Position numbers and translations under genes: made by a program
Shown: positions 8,655 to 16,668 of the stretch, one piece after another
Position numbering within the stretch: position 1 is the first letter of the stretch
Layout: each line of letters opens with the position of its first letter
Notes under the pieces: generated by a model
Database searches by the model: none
What the model was told of the DNA's origin: nothing
What the model saw: the letters and a program-made list of their open reading frames with translations, nothing else
From: Nonomuraea angiospora
Lineage (GTDB): Bacteria > Actinomycetota > Actinomycetes > Streptosporangiales > Streptosporangiaceae
Assembly: GCF_014873145.1 (NCBI RefSeq)
Contig: NZ_JADBEK010000001.1
Location: 11,346,001-11,410,000, forward strand
DNA length: 64,000 nucleotides
Direction: 5' to 3'

Positions 8655-9583
8655 AGACCCTGAAGTTCATCGGATGGCGCCTGCTGGCCGGGGTCGGCGT
8701 GTTGTGGGGTGCGGCGACCCTGACCTTCCTGGTGGTGCACTTCACCCCCGGCGACCCGGCCGAGGCCGTCGTCGGGGGTGAAGGCGCCGCCCCCACCCCG
8801 GAGGTGCTCGCCCAGGTCAGGGCCGAGTACGGGCTCGACCGCCCCTGGTACGAGCAGTACGCCGCCCACCTGTGGCGCATCGCGCACGGCGACTTCGGCA
8901 CCTCCTACCGCCTGCACACCCCGGTCACCCGGGCCATCGGCGAGCAGGCCGCCGCCACCGTGGAGCTGGCCGTGGCCGCCGCCGTCACCGGGCTGCTCCT
9001 GGCCATCGCGGTCGCGCTGGCCACCGCCGGGCGCCGCCGGTGGCGCGGTCTGGCCTCGGCGGCGGAGCTGGTGGCGGCCTCGACGCCGACGTTCTGGCTG
9101 GGCATCGTGCTGCTGACCGTCTTCTCCTTCGGTCTGGGACTGTTCCCCTCGACCGGCGGCCAGGGCCCGGCCTCGCTGGTGCTGCCCGCGCTGTGCCTGG
9201 CGTTGCCGATCGCGGGCGTGCTGGGCCACGTGCTGCGCGAGGCGCTGGAGGAGGTGCTGGACGAACCCTTCATCGTCAGCGCCCGCGCCCGCGGCCTGGG
9301 CGACACCGCCGTACGGCTGCGTCACGCGCTCCGGCACGCCCTGACCCCGCTGATCACGATGACCGGCTTCTGGTTGGGCGCGCTGCTCGGCGGCGCCGTC
9401 GTCACCGAGACGCTCTTCACCCGCCAGGGCATCGGCCGTCTGCTCGTCTCGGCCGTGAACGCCAAGGACCTGCCGCTCGTGCTCGGCGTGGTGCTGCTGT
9501 CCGCGCTGGTCTACGTCCTGGTCAACCTCTTGGTCGACCTGCTCTACCTGGTCATCGACCCCCGCCTCAAGGAGACAGCGTGA
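8651..9583 (+). CDS. ABC transporter permease, DppB/OppB type
   Basis: This 310-aa membrane protein has the DppB/OppB N-terminal signature RRLLAG-like first helix, HFTPGDPAE, then GLDRPWYEQY and HGDFGTSY, and the EAA loop (RARGLGDTAVRLRHALRHAL). About six membrane segments are visible. ATG 8651 overlaps the TGA of the second binding protein by four bases. It should form a heterodimer with the next permease and work with both lipoproteins and the fused ATPase. Confidence 0.88.
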   Translation: MKTLKFIGWRLLAGVGVLWGAATLTFLVVHFTPGDPAEAVVGGEGAAPTPEVLAQVRAEYGLDRPWYEQYAAHLWRIAHGDFGTSYRLHTPVTRAIGEQAAATVELAVAAAVTGLLLAIAVALATAGRRRWRGLASAAELVAASTPTFWLGIVLLTVFSFGLGLFPSTGGQGPASLVLPALCLALPIAGVLGHVLREALEEVLDEPFIVSARARGLGDTAVRLRHALRHALTPLITMTGFWLGALLGGAVVTETLFTRQGIGRLLVSAVNAKDLPLVLGVVLLSALVYVLVNLLVDLLYLVIDPRLKETA

Positions 9584-10383
9584 ACCGGGTCGGCGTGTGG
9601 CTCGCCGCGGCAGTCCTGGCCGTGCTGGTCCTGGCCGCGCTCGCGCCGGGCCTGTTCACCGGCCAGGACCCGCTCGCCGTGGACAGCGGCGCCACCCTCC
9701 AGGCCCCCAGCGCCGCGCACCTGCTCGGCACCGACGAGAACGGCCGCGACGTGCTGGCCCGCGTCGTGCACGGCACGCGCGCCTCGCTGCTGCTCGGCTT
9801 CGGCGCGATCGCCGTCGCCCTGGTCTTCGGCGGGCTGCTCGGCCTGGCCGCCGGGCTGGGCAACCGGCTCGTCGAGAACGTCATCATGCGCCTGTCCGAC
9901 GTCGGCATGGCCTTCCCCGAGCTGCTGCTGGCCCTCGTCGTCATCACCGTGGCGGGCGGCGGCACCGCCAACGCCATCCTCGCCATCGGCGTGGCCAACA
10001 TCCCCTCCTACGCTCGCCTCGTCCGCGCCCAGACGCTGGCCATCCGCCGGGCGAGCTACGTCGAGGCGGCGTACGCGCTGGGACTGCCAGGGCCACGCGT
10101 GATCCTGCGCCACGTGCTGCCGAACGCCGTCAAGCCGGTGCTGATCCTGGCCACCATCGGTGTCGGCACCGCCCTGGTGGCCGGCTCCGCGCTGAGCTTC
10201 CTGGGGCTCGGCACGCCGCCTCCGGAGCCCGAGTGGGGCTCCATGCTGTCCACCGCCCGCAACTTCATCTCGCGGGCCTGGTGGTACGGCGTCTTCCCCG
10301 GCCTGGCGATCACGCTGACGGTGATCAGCGTGACCGTGGTCGGCCGGGCACTCAGATTGCGATCGGAAGGGAGGACCGGGTGA
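9580..10383 (+). CDS. ABC transporter permease, DppC/OppC type
   Basis: A 267-aa DppC/OppC-family permease starting with GTG 9580, overlapping the previous stop (GTGA). It shows HLLGTDENGRDVLARVVHG, the classic DppC signature, then MRLSDVGMAFPELLLAL, the EAA-type loop AYALGLPGPRVILRHVLPNA, and GSALSFLGLGTPPPEPEWG. It is slightly short for the family (often 280-300 aa) because the N-terminal cytoplasmic tail is brief. Confidence 0.87.
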   Translation: MNRVGVWLAAAVLAVLVLAALAPGLFTGQDPLAVDSGATLQAPSAAHLLGTDENGRDVLARVVHGTRASLLLGFGAIAVALVFGGLLGLAAGLGNRLVENVIMRLSDVGMAFPELLLALVVITVAGGGTANAILAIGVANIPSYARLVRAQTLAIRRASYVEAAYALGLPGPRVILRHVLPNAVKPVLILATIGVGTALVAGSALSFLGLGTPPPEPEWGSMLSTARNFISRAWWYGVFPGLAITLTVISVTVVGRALRLRSEGRTG

Positions 10384-11948
10384 GCCTGGTCAAGGTGGAC
10401 GACCTGCGCGTCGCCTTCGGCGCGACACCGGTCGTGCACGGGGTGTCGTTCGAGATCGCGGCGGGGGAGTGCCTGGCCCTGGTCGGGGAGTCCGGCTCCG
10501 GCAAGAGCGTCACCGCACGCACCCTGGTCGGCCTCACCGGAGGCGGCGCTCGCGTCGCCGCCGGCGAGCTGACCTTCGACGGACAGGACCTCACCCGCCT
10601 GCGCGAGCGCGGCTGGCGGCGCCTGCGCGGCGGCCGGATCGGCTTCGTGCTCCAGGACGCCCTGGTCTCGCTGGACCCGCTGCGCAAGGTCGGCAAGGAG
10701 ATCGAGGAGGTCCTGACCACCCACACCGGCCTGTCCGGCGCGCGCCGCCGGGCCCGGGTGGTGGAGTTGCTGACCGCCGTCGGCGTACCGGAGCCCGAGC
10801 TGCGCGCCGGGCAGCTCCCGTACGAGCTGTCCGGCGGGCTGCGGCAGCGCGCGCTGATCGCCGCCGCGCTGGCCGCCGACCCCGAGCTCGTCATCGCGGA
10901 CGAGCCCACCACGGCCCTGGACGTCACGATCCAGGCGCAGGTGCTGGACCTGCTGGCCGGGATCAAAGCCGAGGGCAGGTCGCTGCTCGTGATCAGCCAC
11001 GACCTGGCCGTGGTGGCCCGGCTGGCCGACCGGGTGGCCGTCATGAAGGACGGAGTGATCGTCGAGCAGGGGCCGACCGGCGAGGTGCTCACCCGTCCTG
11101 CTCACGAGTACACCCGGCGCCTGTTGCGGGCGATCCCGGCCGAGCACACCAAGGGCACCCGCCTGTCCAGCACCGCCCCCGCGGGCCCGCGCCCCGCCCC
11201 CGGCGAGGTCGTGGTGCGGGCCGACAGCGTCGGCAAGTCATTCGGCGGCCGGGTCGCGGTGCAGGGGGTGTCGTTCGAACTGCGCGCGGGCGAGACCCTG
11301 GGGATCGTCGGCGAGTCGGGCTCGGGCAAGACCACCACCGCCCGCATCGCCCTCGGGCTCACCAGGCCCGACACCGGCACGGTCGAGGTGCACGGCCGCC
11401 CCTGGACCGGACACGACCCGGGCCTGCGCCGCGATGTCCAGGTTGTCTACCAGGACACCCTGGCCTCCTTCGACCCCCGCTACACCGTTGCCAAGGTGCT
11501 CGCCGAGGCCCTGGCTGTGGCGGGCGTGCCGCGCGAGCGCCGCCGCGCCCGCTCCGTCGAGCTGCTGGAACTGGTGGGGCTCGGCGAGGAGCACCTGGCG
11601 CGCCGGCCGCTGAAGCTGTCCGGCGGGCAGCGGCAGCGCGTGGCCATCGCGCGGGCCCTGGCCCCGTCGCCGTCGGTGATCGTGTGCGACGAGCCGGTCT
11701 CGGCGCTCGACGTGTCGGTGCAGGCGCAGGTCCTCGACCTGCTGGAGGACGTGCAGCGGGAGACGGGCGTGGCCTACCTGTTCATCTCCCACGACCTGGG
11801 CGTGGTCCACCACCTGTGCGACCGGGTGCTGGTCATGAAGGACGGGAGCGTGGTCGAGGAAGGGCCGGTCGGGACGGTCTTCCGCGGGCCCGCGCACCCG
11901 TACACGAAGGAACTTGTGGCGGCGATCCCGAGACTGGCGGTGGCGTGA
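10380..11948 (+). CDS. Fused double ABC ATPase (DppD-DppF type)
   Basis: A 522-aa cytoplasmic protein with two complete ABC nucleotide-binding domains. Domain 1 (about residues 1-265) has Walker A GESGSGKS near residue 36, signature LSGGLRQR and Walker B VIADEPTT. Domain 2 (about 280-520) has Walker A GESGSGKT near residue 311, signature LSGGQRQR and Walker B VICDEPVS. Oligopeptide importers often use two separate ATPases; here both are one chain, a known variant. The GTG start overlaps the upstream stop. It powers the transporter encoded by the four genes before it. Confidence 0.88.
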   Translation: MSLVKVDDLRVAFGATPVVHGVSFEIAAGECLALVGESGSGKSVTARTLVGLTGGGARVAAGELTFDGQDLTRLRERGWRRLRGGRIGFVLQDALVSLDPLRKVGKEIEEVLTTHTGLSGARRRARVVELLTAVGVPEPELRAGQLPYELSGGLRQRALIAAALAADPELVIADEPTTALDVTIQAQVLDLLAGIKAEGRSLLVISHDLAVVARLADRVAVMKDGVIVEQGPTGEVLTRPAHEYTRRLLRAIPAEHTKGTRLSSTAPAGPRPAPGEVVVRADSVGKSFGGRVAVQGVSFELRAGETLGIVGESGSGKTTTARIALGLTRPDTGTVEVHGRPWTGHDPGLRRDVQVVYQDTLASFDPRYTVAKVLAEALAVAGVPRERRRARSVELLELVGLGEEHLARRPLKLSGGQRQRVAIARALAPSPSVIVCDEPVSALDVSVQAQVLDLLEDVQRETGVAYLFISHDLGVVHHLCDRVLVMKDGSVVEEGPVGTVFRGPAHPYTKELVAAIPRLAVA

Positions 11949-11949
11949 C

Positions 11950-13128
11950 ATGGCACATGTGATCAAAACCGACGAGGAGGCGATCGCGGTCGCCCGCGAG
12001 CTGGCCGCGAGCTTCGCGGCAGGCGCGGCGCGGCGTGACGCCGAGCGCGTCCTGCCCGTGGCCGAGATCGAGGCGCTGTCGGACAGCGGGCTGCTCGGCA
12101 TCACCGTCCCCGCCGAGCACGGCGGCGCCGGGGTGCGCACCGCCACGCTCGGCTCCATCATCAGGGAGCTGTCGGCCGCCGACGCCAGCATCGGGCAGAT
12201 CCCCCAGAACCACTTCTGGTACCTCGACTCGCTGCGCGAGCACGGCACCCCCGGCCAGCAGGCGTTCTTCTACGCCGAGGTCCTCGCCGGGCGCCGCCTC
12301 GGCAACGCCGCGGTGGACGCCCGCGGCCCCGACGGCGAACGCGAGCGCGCCACCCTGCGCCCGCACGACGGCGGCTACCTCGTCTCCGGCCGGAAGATCT
12401 ACTCGACCGGGGCGCTGTTCGCCCACTGGATCCCGGTGACCGCGCTCGACGAGGACTCGCACAGTGTGGCGTTCGTGCCCCGCGACACCCCCGGCCTCAC
12501 GGTCGTGGACGACTGGGACGGCTTCGGCCAGCGCACCACGGCCAGCGGCACCGTCCTGCTGGAGGACGTGTTCGTGCCCGCCGACCGCGTCATGCCGGTG
12601 CGTCGCGACGACGTCAGCACGTTTCGCAGCTTCGGCCTGCTCATCCACGCCGCCATCGACACGGGCATCGCGGAGGGCACGCTCGCCGACGCCGCCGCCT
12701 TCCTGCGCGGGTACGTCAAGGGCGGCTGGCCAGGCGCCCAGGCGGAGAAGGTGGTCGAGGACCCGGTCGTCGTGCAGCTCTTCGGCGAGCTGGCCGTGCT
12801 GACCAGGGCCGCCCGCGCGCTGCTGGAGAGTGCCGGCGACGCCGTGGACCGGGCCAGATCGGCCCCGCCCGAAGAGCTGCCCGCGCTCGCGGCGGAGGCG
12901 GCCGTCGCGATGGCCGCCGCCCGCGCGCAGGCCGACCGCGCCGCCAACCGGGTGAGCGCCGAGTGGTTCGAGCTGGCCGGGGCCAGCGCCGCTCGGCTCC
13001 CGCTCGGCCTGGACCGGCACTGGCGCAACGCCCGTACCCACACCGTCCACGACCCGCGGCGCGCCAAGGTGCACGACGTCGGCGACTACCACCTCAACGG
13101 CATCGCCCCCAGGAGCTTTCCTAGATGA
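11950..13128 (+). CDS. SfnB-family flavin enzyme (third acyl-CoA dehydrogenase-like gene of the locus)
   Basis: A 392-aa paralogue of the enzyme at 4153-5334, with FAHWIPV, VDDWDGFGQRTTASGTV and DRHWRNARTHTVHDP. ATG 11950 comes one base after the ATPase stop. A longer frame from 11914 overlaps the ATPase gene and was rejected. Within the rightward operon it precedes a DszA/NtaA-type monooxygenase. The order DszC-like then DszA-like resembles two-step oxidative C-S cleavage, so these two may act in sequence. The substrate is unknown. Confidence 0.82.
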   Translation: MAHVIKTDEEAIAVARELAASFAAGAARRDAERVLPVAEIEALSDSGLLGITVPAEHGGAGVRTATLGSIIRELSAADASIGQIPQNHFWYLDSLREHGTPGQQAFFYAEVLAGRRLGNAAVDARGPDGERERATLRPHDGGYLVSGRKIYSTGALFAHWIPVTALDEDSHSVAFVPRDTPGLTVVDDWDGFGQRTTASGTVLLEDVFVPADRVMPVRRDDVSTFRSFGLLIHAAIDTGIAEGTLADAAAFLRGYVKGGWPGAQAEKVVEDPVVVQLFGELAVLTRAARALLESAGDAVDRARSAPPEELPALAAEAAVAMAAARAQADRAANRVSAEWFELAGASAARLPLGLDRHWRNARTHTVHDPRRAKVHDVGDYHLNGIAPRSFPR

Positions 13129-14489
13129 GCGGCATCATCCACTTCAACCTGTTCGAGATGAACTGCGTCGGCCACATCCAGCACGGCCTGTGGACCCACC
13201 CCGCCAACAACCGCCACCGCTACACCGACCTGGAGTACTGGACGGACCTGGCCAGGCTGCTGGAGCGCGGCCTGTTCGACGCCGTTTTCCTGGCCGACGT
13301 CGTGGGCGCCTATGACCGCTACCGCGGTGGCCCCGAGACCGCCATCCGGGAGGCCGTGCAGATCCCCGCCAACGACCCGCTGCTTGTGGTGCCCGCCATG
13401 GCCGCCGTTACCGAGCACCTGGGGTTCGCGGTGACGTTCTCGACCACGTACGAGCCGCCGTTCGCGCATGCCCGCCGCATGTCCACCCTCGACCACCTCA
13501 CCAAGGGCCGCGTCGCCTGGAACGTCGTCACCTCCTACCTGCGCGGCGCCGCCCGTAACTTCGGGCTCGACGACGAGATCGAGCACGACCTGCGCTACGA
13601 GATCGCCGAGGAGTACCTGGAGGTGCTCTACAAGCTGTGGGAGGGCAGCTGGGAGGACGACGCCGTGGTCCGCGACCGGGAGCGGCACGTCTACACCGAT
13701 CCCGCCAAGGTGCACGCCATCGACCACGTGGGCAAGCACTTCAGGGTGGCCGGGCCGCACCTGTCGGAGCCGTCGCCGCAGCGCACGCCCGTCCTCTACC
13801 AGGCGGGCAACTCCGACCGGGGCAAGGACTTCGCGGCCAGGCACGCCGAGGCCGTCTTCACCGGCGCCGCGTCCCTCGAGGCGCTGCGCGACGACATCGC
13901 CGACACCCGCCGCCGCGCTGCGGCGTACGGCCGCGATCCCTCACACATCACGTTCTTCCCCAGCGCGTCGGTGATCGTGGCGCACACGCAGCAGGAGGTG
14001 GACGCCAAGATCGCCGACCTGCAGCGGCACATCCGCCCCGAAGGCTTCCTCGCGCAGCGGGGCAGCGGCATCGACCTGGCCGCCTACGACCCGGACGAGC
14101 TCATCGACGACATCGTGGCCCGGGGCGGCGACTTCACCGAGCGGGCCGTGCGCCCGCTGGCCGGCCGTGGCCTGCGGGTGCGCGACGTGCTCGACTCCGT
14201 GGGCCGCATCGGGCAGGGCGGCCCGTTCTTCGTCGCCGGCACGCCCGAGCGGGTCGCGGACGAGATCGAACGCTGGGCCGACGAGACCGGCGCGACCGGG
14301 TTCAACCTCATGCAGTACCTGTCACCGGGCACCGCCGAGGACTTCATCGAGCTGGTCGTGCCCGAGCTGCAGCGCAGGGGCCGCTACCGGACCTCCTACG
14401 AGGACTCGACGCTGCGCGAGCGGCTGCTCGGCCCGGGCGTCCACCGGTTGCCCGCCACCCATCCGGGGGCCGCCCACCGCCGAGGTTGA
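13125..14489 (+). CDS. LLM-family flavin monooxygenase, NtaA/SnaA/DszA type
   Basis: A 454-aa protein starting at ATG 13125 (overlapping the previous TGA) with the NtaA/SnaA/SoxA(DszA) signature: FEMNCVGHIQHGLW near the start, YWTDLARLLERGLFDAVFLADV, HARRMSTLDHLTKGRVAWN and VTSYLRGAARNFG. Length is typical for the family (430-460 aa). Members use FMNH2 to cleave C-N or C-S bonds, for example dibenzothiophene sulfone in DszA. It ends the rightward operon. In this sulfur context sulfone or thioether cleavage is likely but unproven. Confidence 0.85.
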   Translation: MSGIIHFNLFEMNCVGHIQHGLWTHPANNRHRYTDLEYWTDLARLLERGLFDAVFLADVVGAYDRYRGGPETAIREAVQIPANDPLLVVPAMAAVTEHLGFAVTFSTTYEPPFAHARRMSTLDHLTKGRVAWNVVTSYLRGAARNFGLDDEIEHDLRYEIAEEYLEVLYKLWEGSWEDDAVVRDRERHVYTDPAKVHAIDHVGKHFRVAGPHLSEPSPQRTPVLYQAGNSDRGKDFAARHAEAVFTGAASLEALRDDIADTRRRAAAYGRDPSHITFFPSASVIVAHTQQEVDAKIADLQRHIRPEGFLAQRGSGIDLAAYDPDELIDDIVARGGDFTERAVRPLAGRGLRVRDVLDSVGRIGQGGPFFVAGTPERVADEIERWADETGATGFNLMQYLSPGTAEDFIELVVPELQRRGRYRTSYEDSTLRERLLGPGVHRLPATHPGAAHRRG

Positions 14490-14739
14490 CGGGCCGGGGC
14501 TGTCGGGGCGGACCGCCGTACTCGGCGATCCGCGCGCCTGCTCGTTGATCACCCGAACTGGCACCAGAATCGCCGCCGCCGGCAAGCCCACCGTCGGCTT
14601 CAGCACCGGAGGCTCGCCCCCCCCGCTGGCGTCCCCGGCCACCGACGACCCGCCGGCATCGCCGGGCTGCGCGTGTCTGTCGGCTCCGGCACCAACCCAG
14701 GATCACTGCCCGGGCGGGGTGTCGGTCGCGACCGCTCCC
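14490..14739. other. Intergenic region without a recognisable gene
   Basis: Between the monooxygenase stop and the MerR-type promoter at 14740 no supported coding sequence was found. Open frames on both strands here are compositional and show no family motif. Confidence 0.4.
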
Positions 14740-14770
14740 TTGACCCCGACGCAACGTCCGGGTCTTTCCT
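14740..14770 (+). promoter_or_regulatory. MerR-type promoter with 19-bp spacer, leaderless
   Basis: A -35 TTGACC (14740-14745) and a -10-like TTTCCT (14765-14770) are separated by 19 bp, the spacer length typical of MerR-regulated promoters. A near-perfect palindrome fills the spacer: GACCCCGACG and CGTCCGGGTC match as inverted arms at 9 of 10 positions (14742-14764). The ATG at 14777 lies seven bases after the -10, so the transcript would be leaderless. A MerR fragment with the same promoter geometry lies at 20905-20942. Confidence 0.6.
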
Positions 14771-14776
14771 GGTCGC

Positions 14777-15411
14777 ATGTCTCCCAAACGGTACTTGGTC
14801 GTCGCCGCCTATCTCGCCTCGCATCTGCTGAGCCTGCTCGGCAACGGCCTCGCGGCGGTGGCGCTGCCGCTGATCGTGCTGCAGACGACCGGCAGCCCGT
14901 TGGGCACGGCGGCGCTGGCGGCCGCGACGGCGGTCCCGACCGTGCTGGTCGGACTGCTCGGCGGGGTGGTGATCGACCGGATCAACCGGCGGACGGCCTC
15001 GGTGGTCTCCGACGTCATCTCCGCTGTCTCGGTCGCCGCGCTGCCCCTGGTCGATCTGTTGTGGGGCCTGGACCTGGTGTGGTTCATCGTGCTGGGCATC
15101 CTGGGCTCGTTCGGGGACGTGCCCGGGATGACGGCCCGTGAGGTGCTGGTCCCGATGGTGGCTCGCCACGCTGTGCTCGACCTGACGCGGCTGGTCGGTC
15201 TGCGCCAGACCGTGACCTCTGCCGCCCTGGTGGTCGGCCCGGCGGCGGCCGGCGTGCTGCTCGCCACCTTCGACGCCACTTCCGTACTGTGGGTCACTGC
15301 GGCAACCTCGGCGGTCGCGGCGCTGCTGACGCGAACACTGCCGCGCCGGCTCGGTGAGGTCGAGGCCAACGGGTCGCCTCGCCGGTCGATGCTGCGTGAA
15401 CTCGGAGAGTC
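14777..15411 (+). pseudogene. MFS transporter, N-terminal half only
   Basis: About 212 residues form the first six membrane segments of a major facilitator transporter: MSPKRYLVVAAYLASHLL, the loop GGVVIDRINRRTA between helices 2 and 3, and GPAAAGVLLATF in helix 5. Around 15412, after LPRRLGEVEANG and a short linker, homology stops. The frame continues as unrelated sequence while a different frame encodes an S9 peptidase piece. A full transporter would need about 200 more residues. Part of an MFS C-terminal half occurs at about 21038-21481. Confidence 0.7.
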
Positions 15412-15567
15412 GAACCGCGCGAACTGCCGACCGTGCTGCTGGTGCATGGCGGACCGTGGTACCGCGACAGCTGGTGCTACGACCCAGAGGTGCAGCTCCT
15501 GGCCAACCGCGGCTACGCGGTGCTACAGGTCGACTTCCGGGGCTCCACCGGTTACGGCAAGGCCCAC
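15412..15567 (+). pseudogene. S9-family peptidase fragment (oxyanion-hole region)
   Basis: In the frame beginning [15 protein letters not shown] and continuing [25 protein letters not shown], the sequence matches the core of prolyl-oligopeptidase-type alpha/beta hydrolases. It covers only about 50 residues around the HGGP motif. It has neither the upstream propeller nor the catalytic Ser/Asp/His segments. It is joined directly to the MFS half upstream and fades out after GYGKAH. Confidence 0.65.
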
Positions 15568-15752
15568 GCAGGGTGGACGGCTTGCCGCGATACTTGGCCA
15601 CCGGCCACCGGCCACCGGCCGGTGCCGGAGTAGGGCGCCGTGTCGGGGACGGCATCGCCGGCATGCCGCTGATCATCAGGGATGGTGCCGCGCGATTGCC
15701 GCTGGTGGTGACCGCCCAGGCCAGAGTGCCCGTGCCGCGGCCTAAAACCTTG

Positions 15753-15778
15753 TTCAGCCGCCTTCAGGCTCGCTTCAG
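15753..15778 (+). promoter_or_regulatory. Triple TTCAG direct repeat, candidate response-regulator site
   Basis: TTCAG occurs three times on one strand at 15753, 15763 and 15774, a spacing of 10-11 bp or one helical turn. It lies about 26 bp before the lipoprotein start at 15804. Phased short direct repeats are typical of OmpR/PhoB-type response regulator sites. No such regulator gene is in the window. Confidence 0.45.
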
Positions 15779-15803
15779 CTTGCACTCGTGAGAGTGAAGC
15801 CCC

Positions 15804-16667
15804 ATGACCAACTCCCGAGTGTTGCTCGCGATCGCTACGGCCATCTTGGCGACCCTCTCGGGCTGCGCCTCGTCCGGCGGGATCGAGGCGGCTGCGACGC
15901 CCTCCGCGGATCCCGCCAACCAGCAGCGCCAGGCCCAGACTCAGCTGGCCACCTGCATGAAGGGCAAGGGATTCACCTACCACCCAGTCGTGTCCATGCC
16001 GGAGTTACCGGACGCCGTCAAGCAGGAGATGTCCGGCGATTATCCCGCAATGAAGAAATATCGAAGCAAGTACGGTTTCGGGTTCGCCGCCTCCGTCATC
16101 TACCCGAACGACGGTGTCGGCCGGATGGCCCGCCGGATAGGTGAGGGTGACACCGGGGACGACCCCAACGCCAAGGTCATCGCCGGGCTGTCGAAAGCGC
16201 AGCAGGACGCGTACTTCCAGGCCATGGAGGCCTGCAACCTGGAGATGATCAACAAGGCCACCGGCAAGAAGCTCAAGTCGATGCAGGAGGCGGCTGAGGC
16301 CCAGAGCGAGATGATGAAGCAGATCATCAGCCGCGAGATCGACGGGGATCCCAAGCTGGTGGAGCTGGCGAGCGCGTTCGCCGACTGCCTGAAGGGCAAG
16401 GGCTACAAGGTCACCTCGCAGCGTCCCTCCGACATCGCGCGCAGCACCGAGAGCACGTTCATGACGGAGTTCGGCAAGCTCGGCGGGAAGCAGCCGCCGA
16501 CGGCGGACGAGGCGCGGCCCATGTTGCAGCGCGAGATCAAGGCGGCCCTGGACGACCTGGAGTGCGGCAAGGACTTCTACGCCGCCTACCGCCCCAAGGC
16601 GAACGAGGTCTACAAGCGCGCCGAACTCCTGCCCGGCCTGGGCATGACCGTCGCGGTCAAGGGGTGA
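15804..16667 (+). CDS. Lipoprotein of a MacAB-like export operon
   Basis: A 287-aa secreted lipoprotein with a signal peptide ending in lipobox TLSGC. The mature part is charged and mostly helical and contains four cysteines (ATCMKGKGF, MEACNLE, ADCLKGKGY, LECGKDF), which may form two disulfides. The repeated CxKGKG-type motif at about residues 52 and 193 suggests an internal duplication. No enzymatic motif is visible. It sits directly before an HlyD-like adaptor and an ABC exporter, one base from the next start, so it is probably an extracellular accessory component. Confidence 0.8.
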   Translation: MTNSRVLLAIATAILATLSGCASSGGIEAAATPSADPANQQRQAQTQLATCMKGKGFTYHPVVSMPELPDAVKQEMSGDYPAMKKYRSKYGFGFAASVIYPNDGVGRMARRIGEGDTGDDPNAKVIAGLSKAQQDAYFQAMEACNLEMINKATGKKLKSMQEAAEAQSEMMKQIISREIDGDPKLVELASAFADCLKGKGYKVTSQRPSDIARSTESTFMTEFGKLGGKQPPTADEARPMLQREIKAALDDLECGKDFYAAYRPKANEVYKRAELLPGLGMTVAVKG

Positions 16668-16668
16668 C

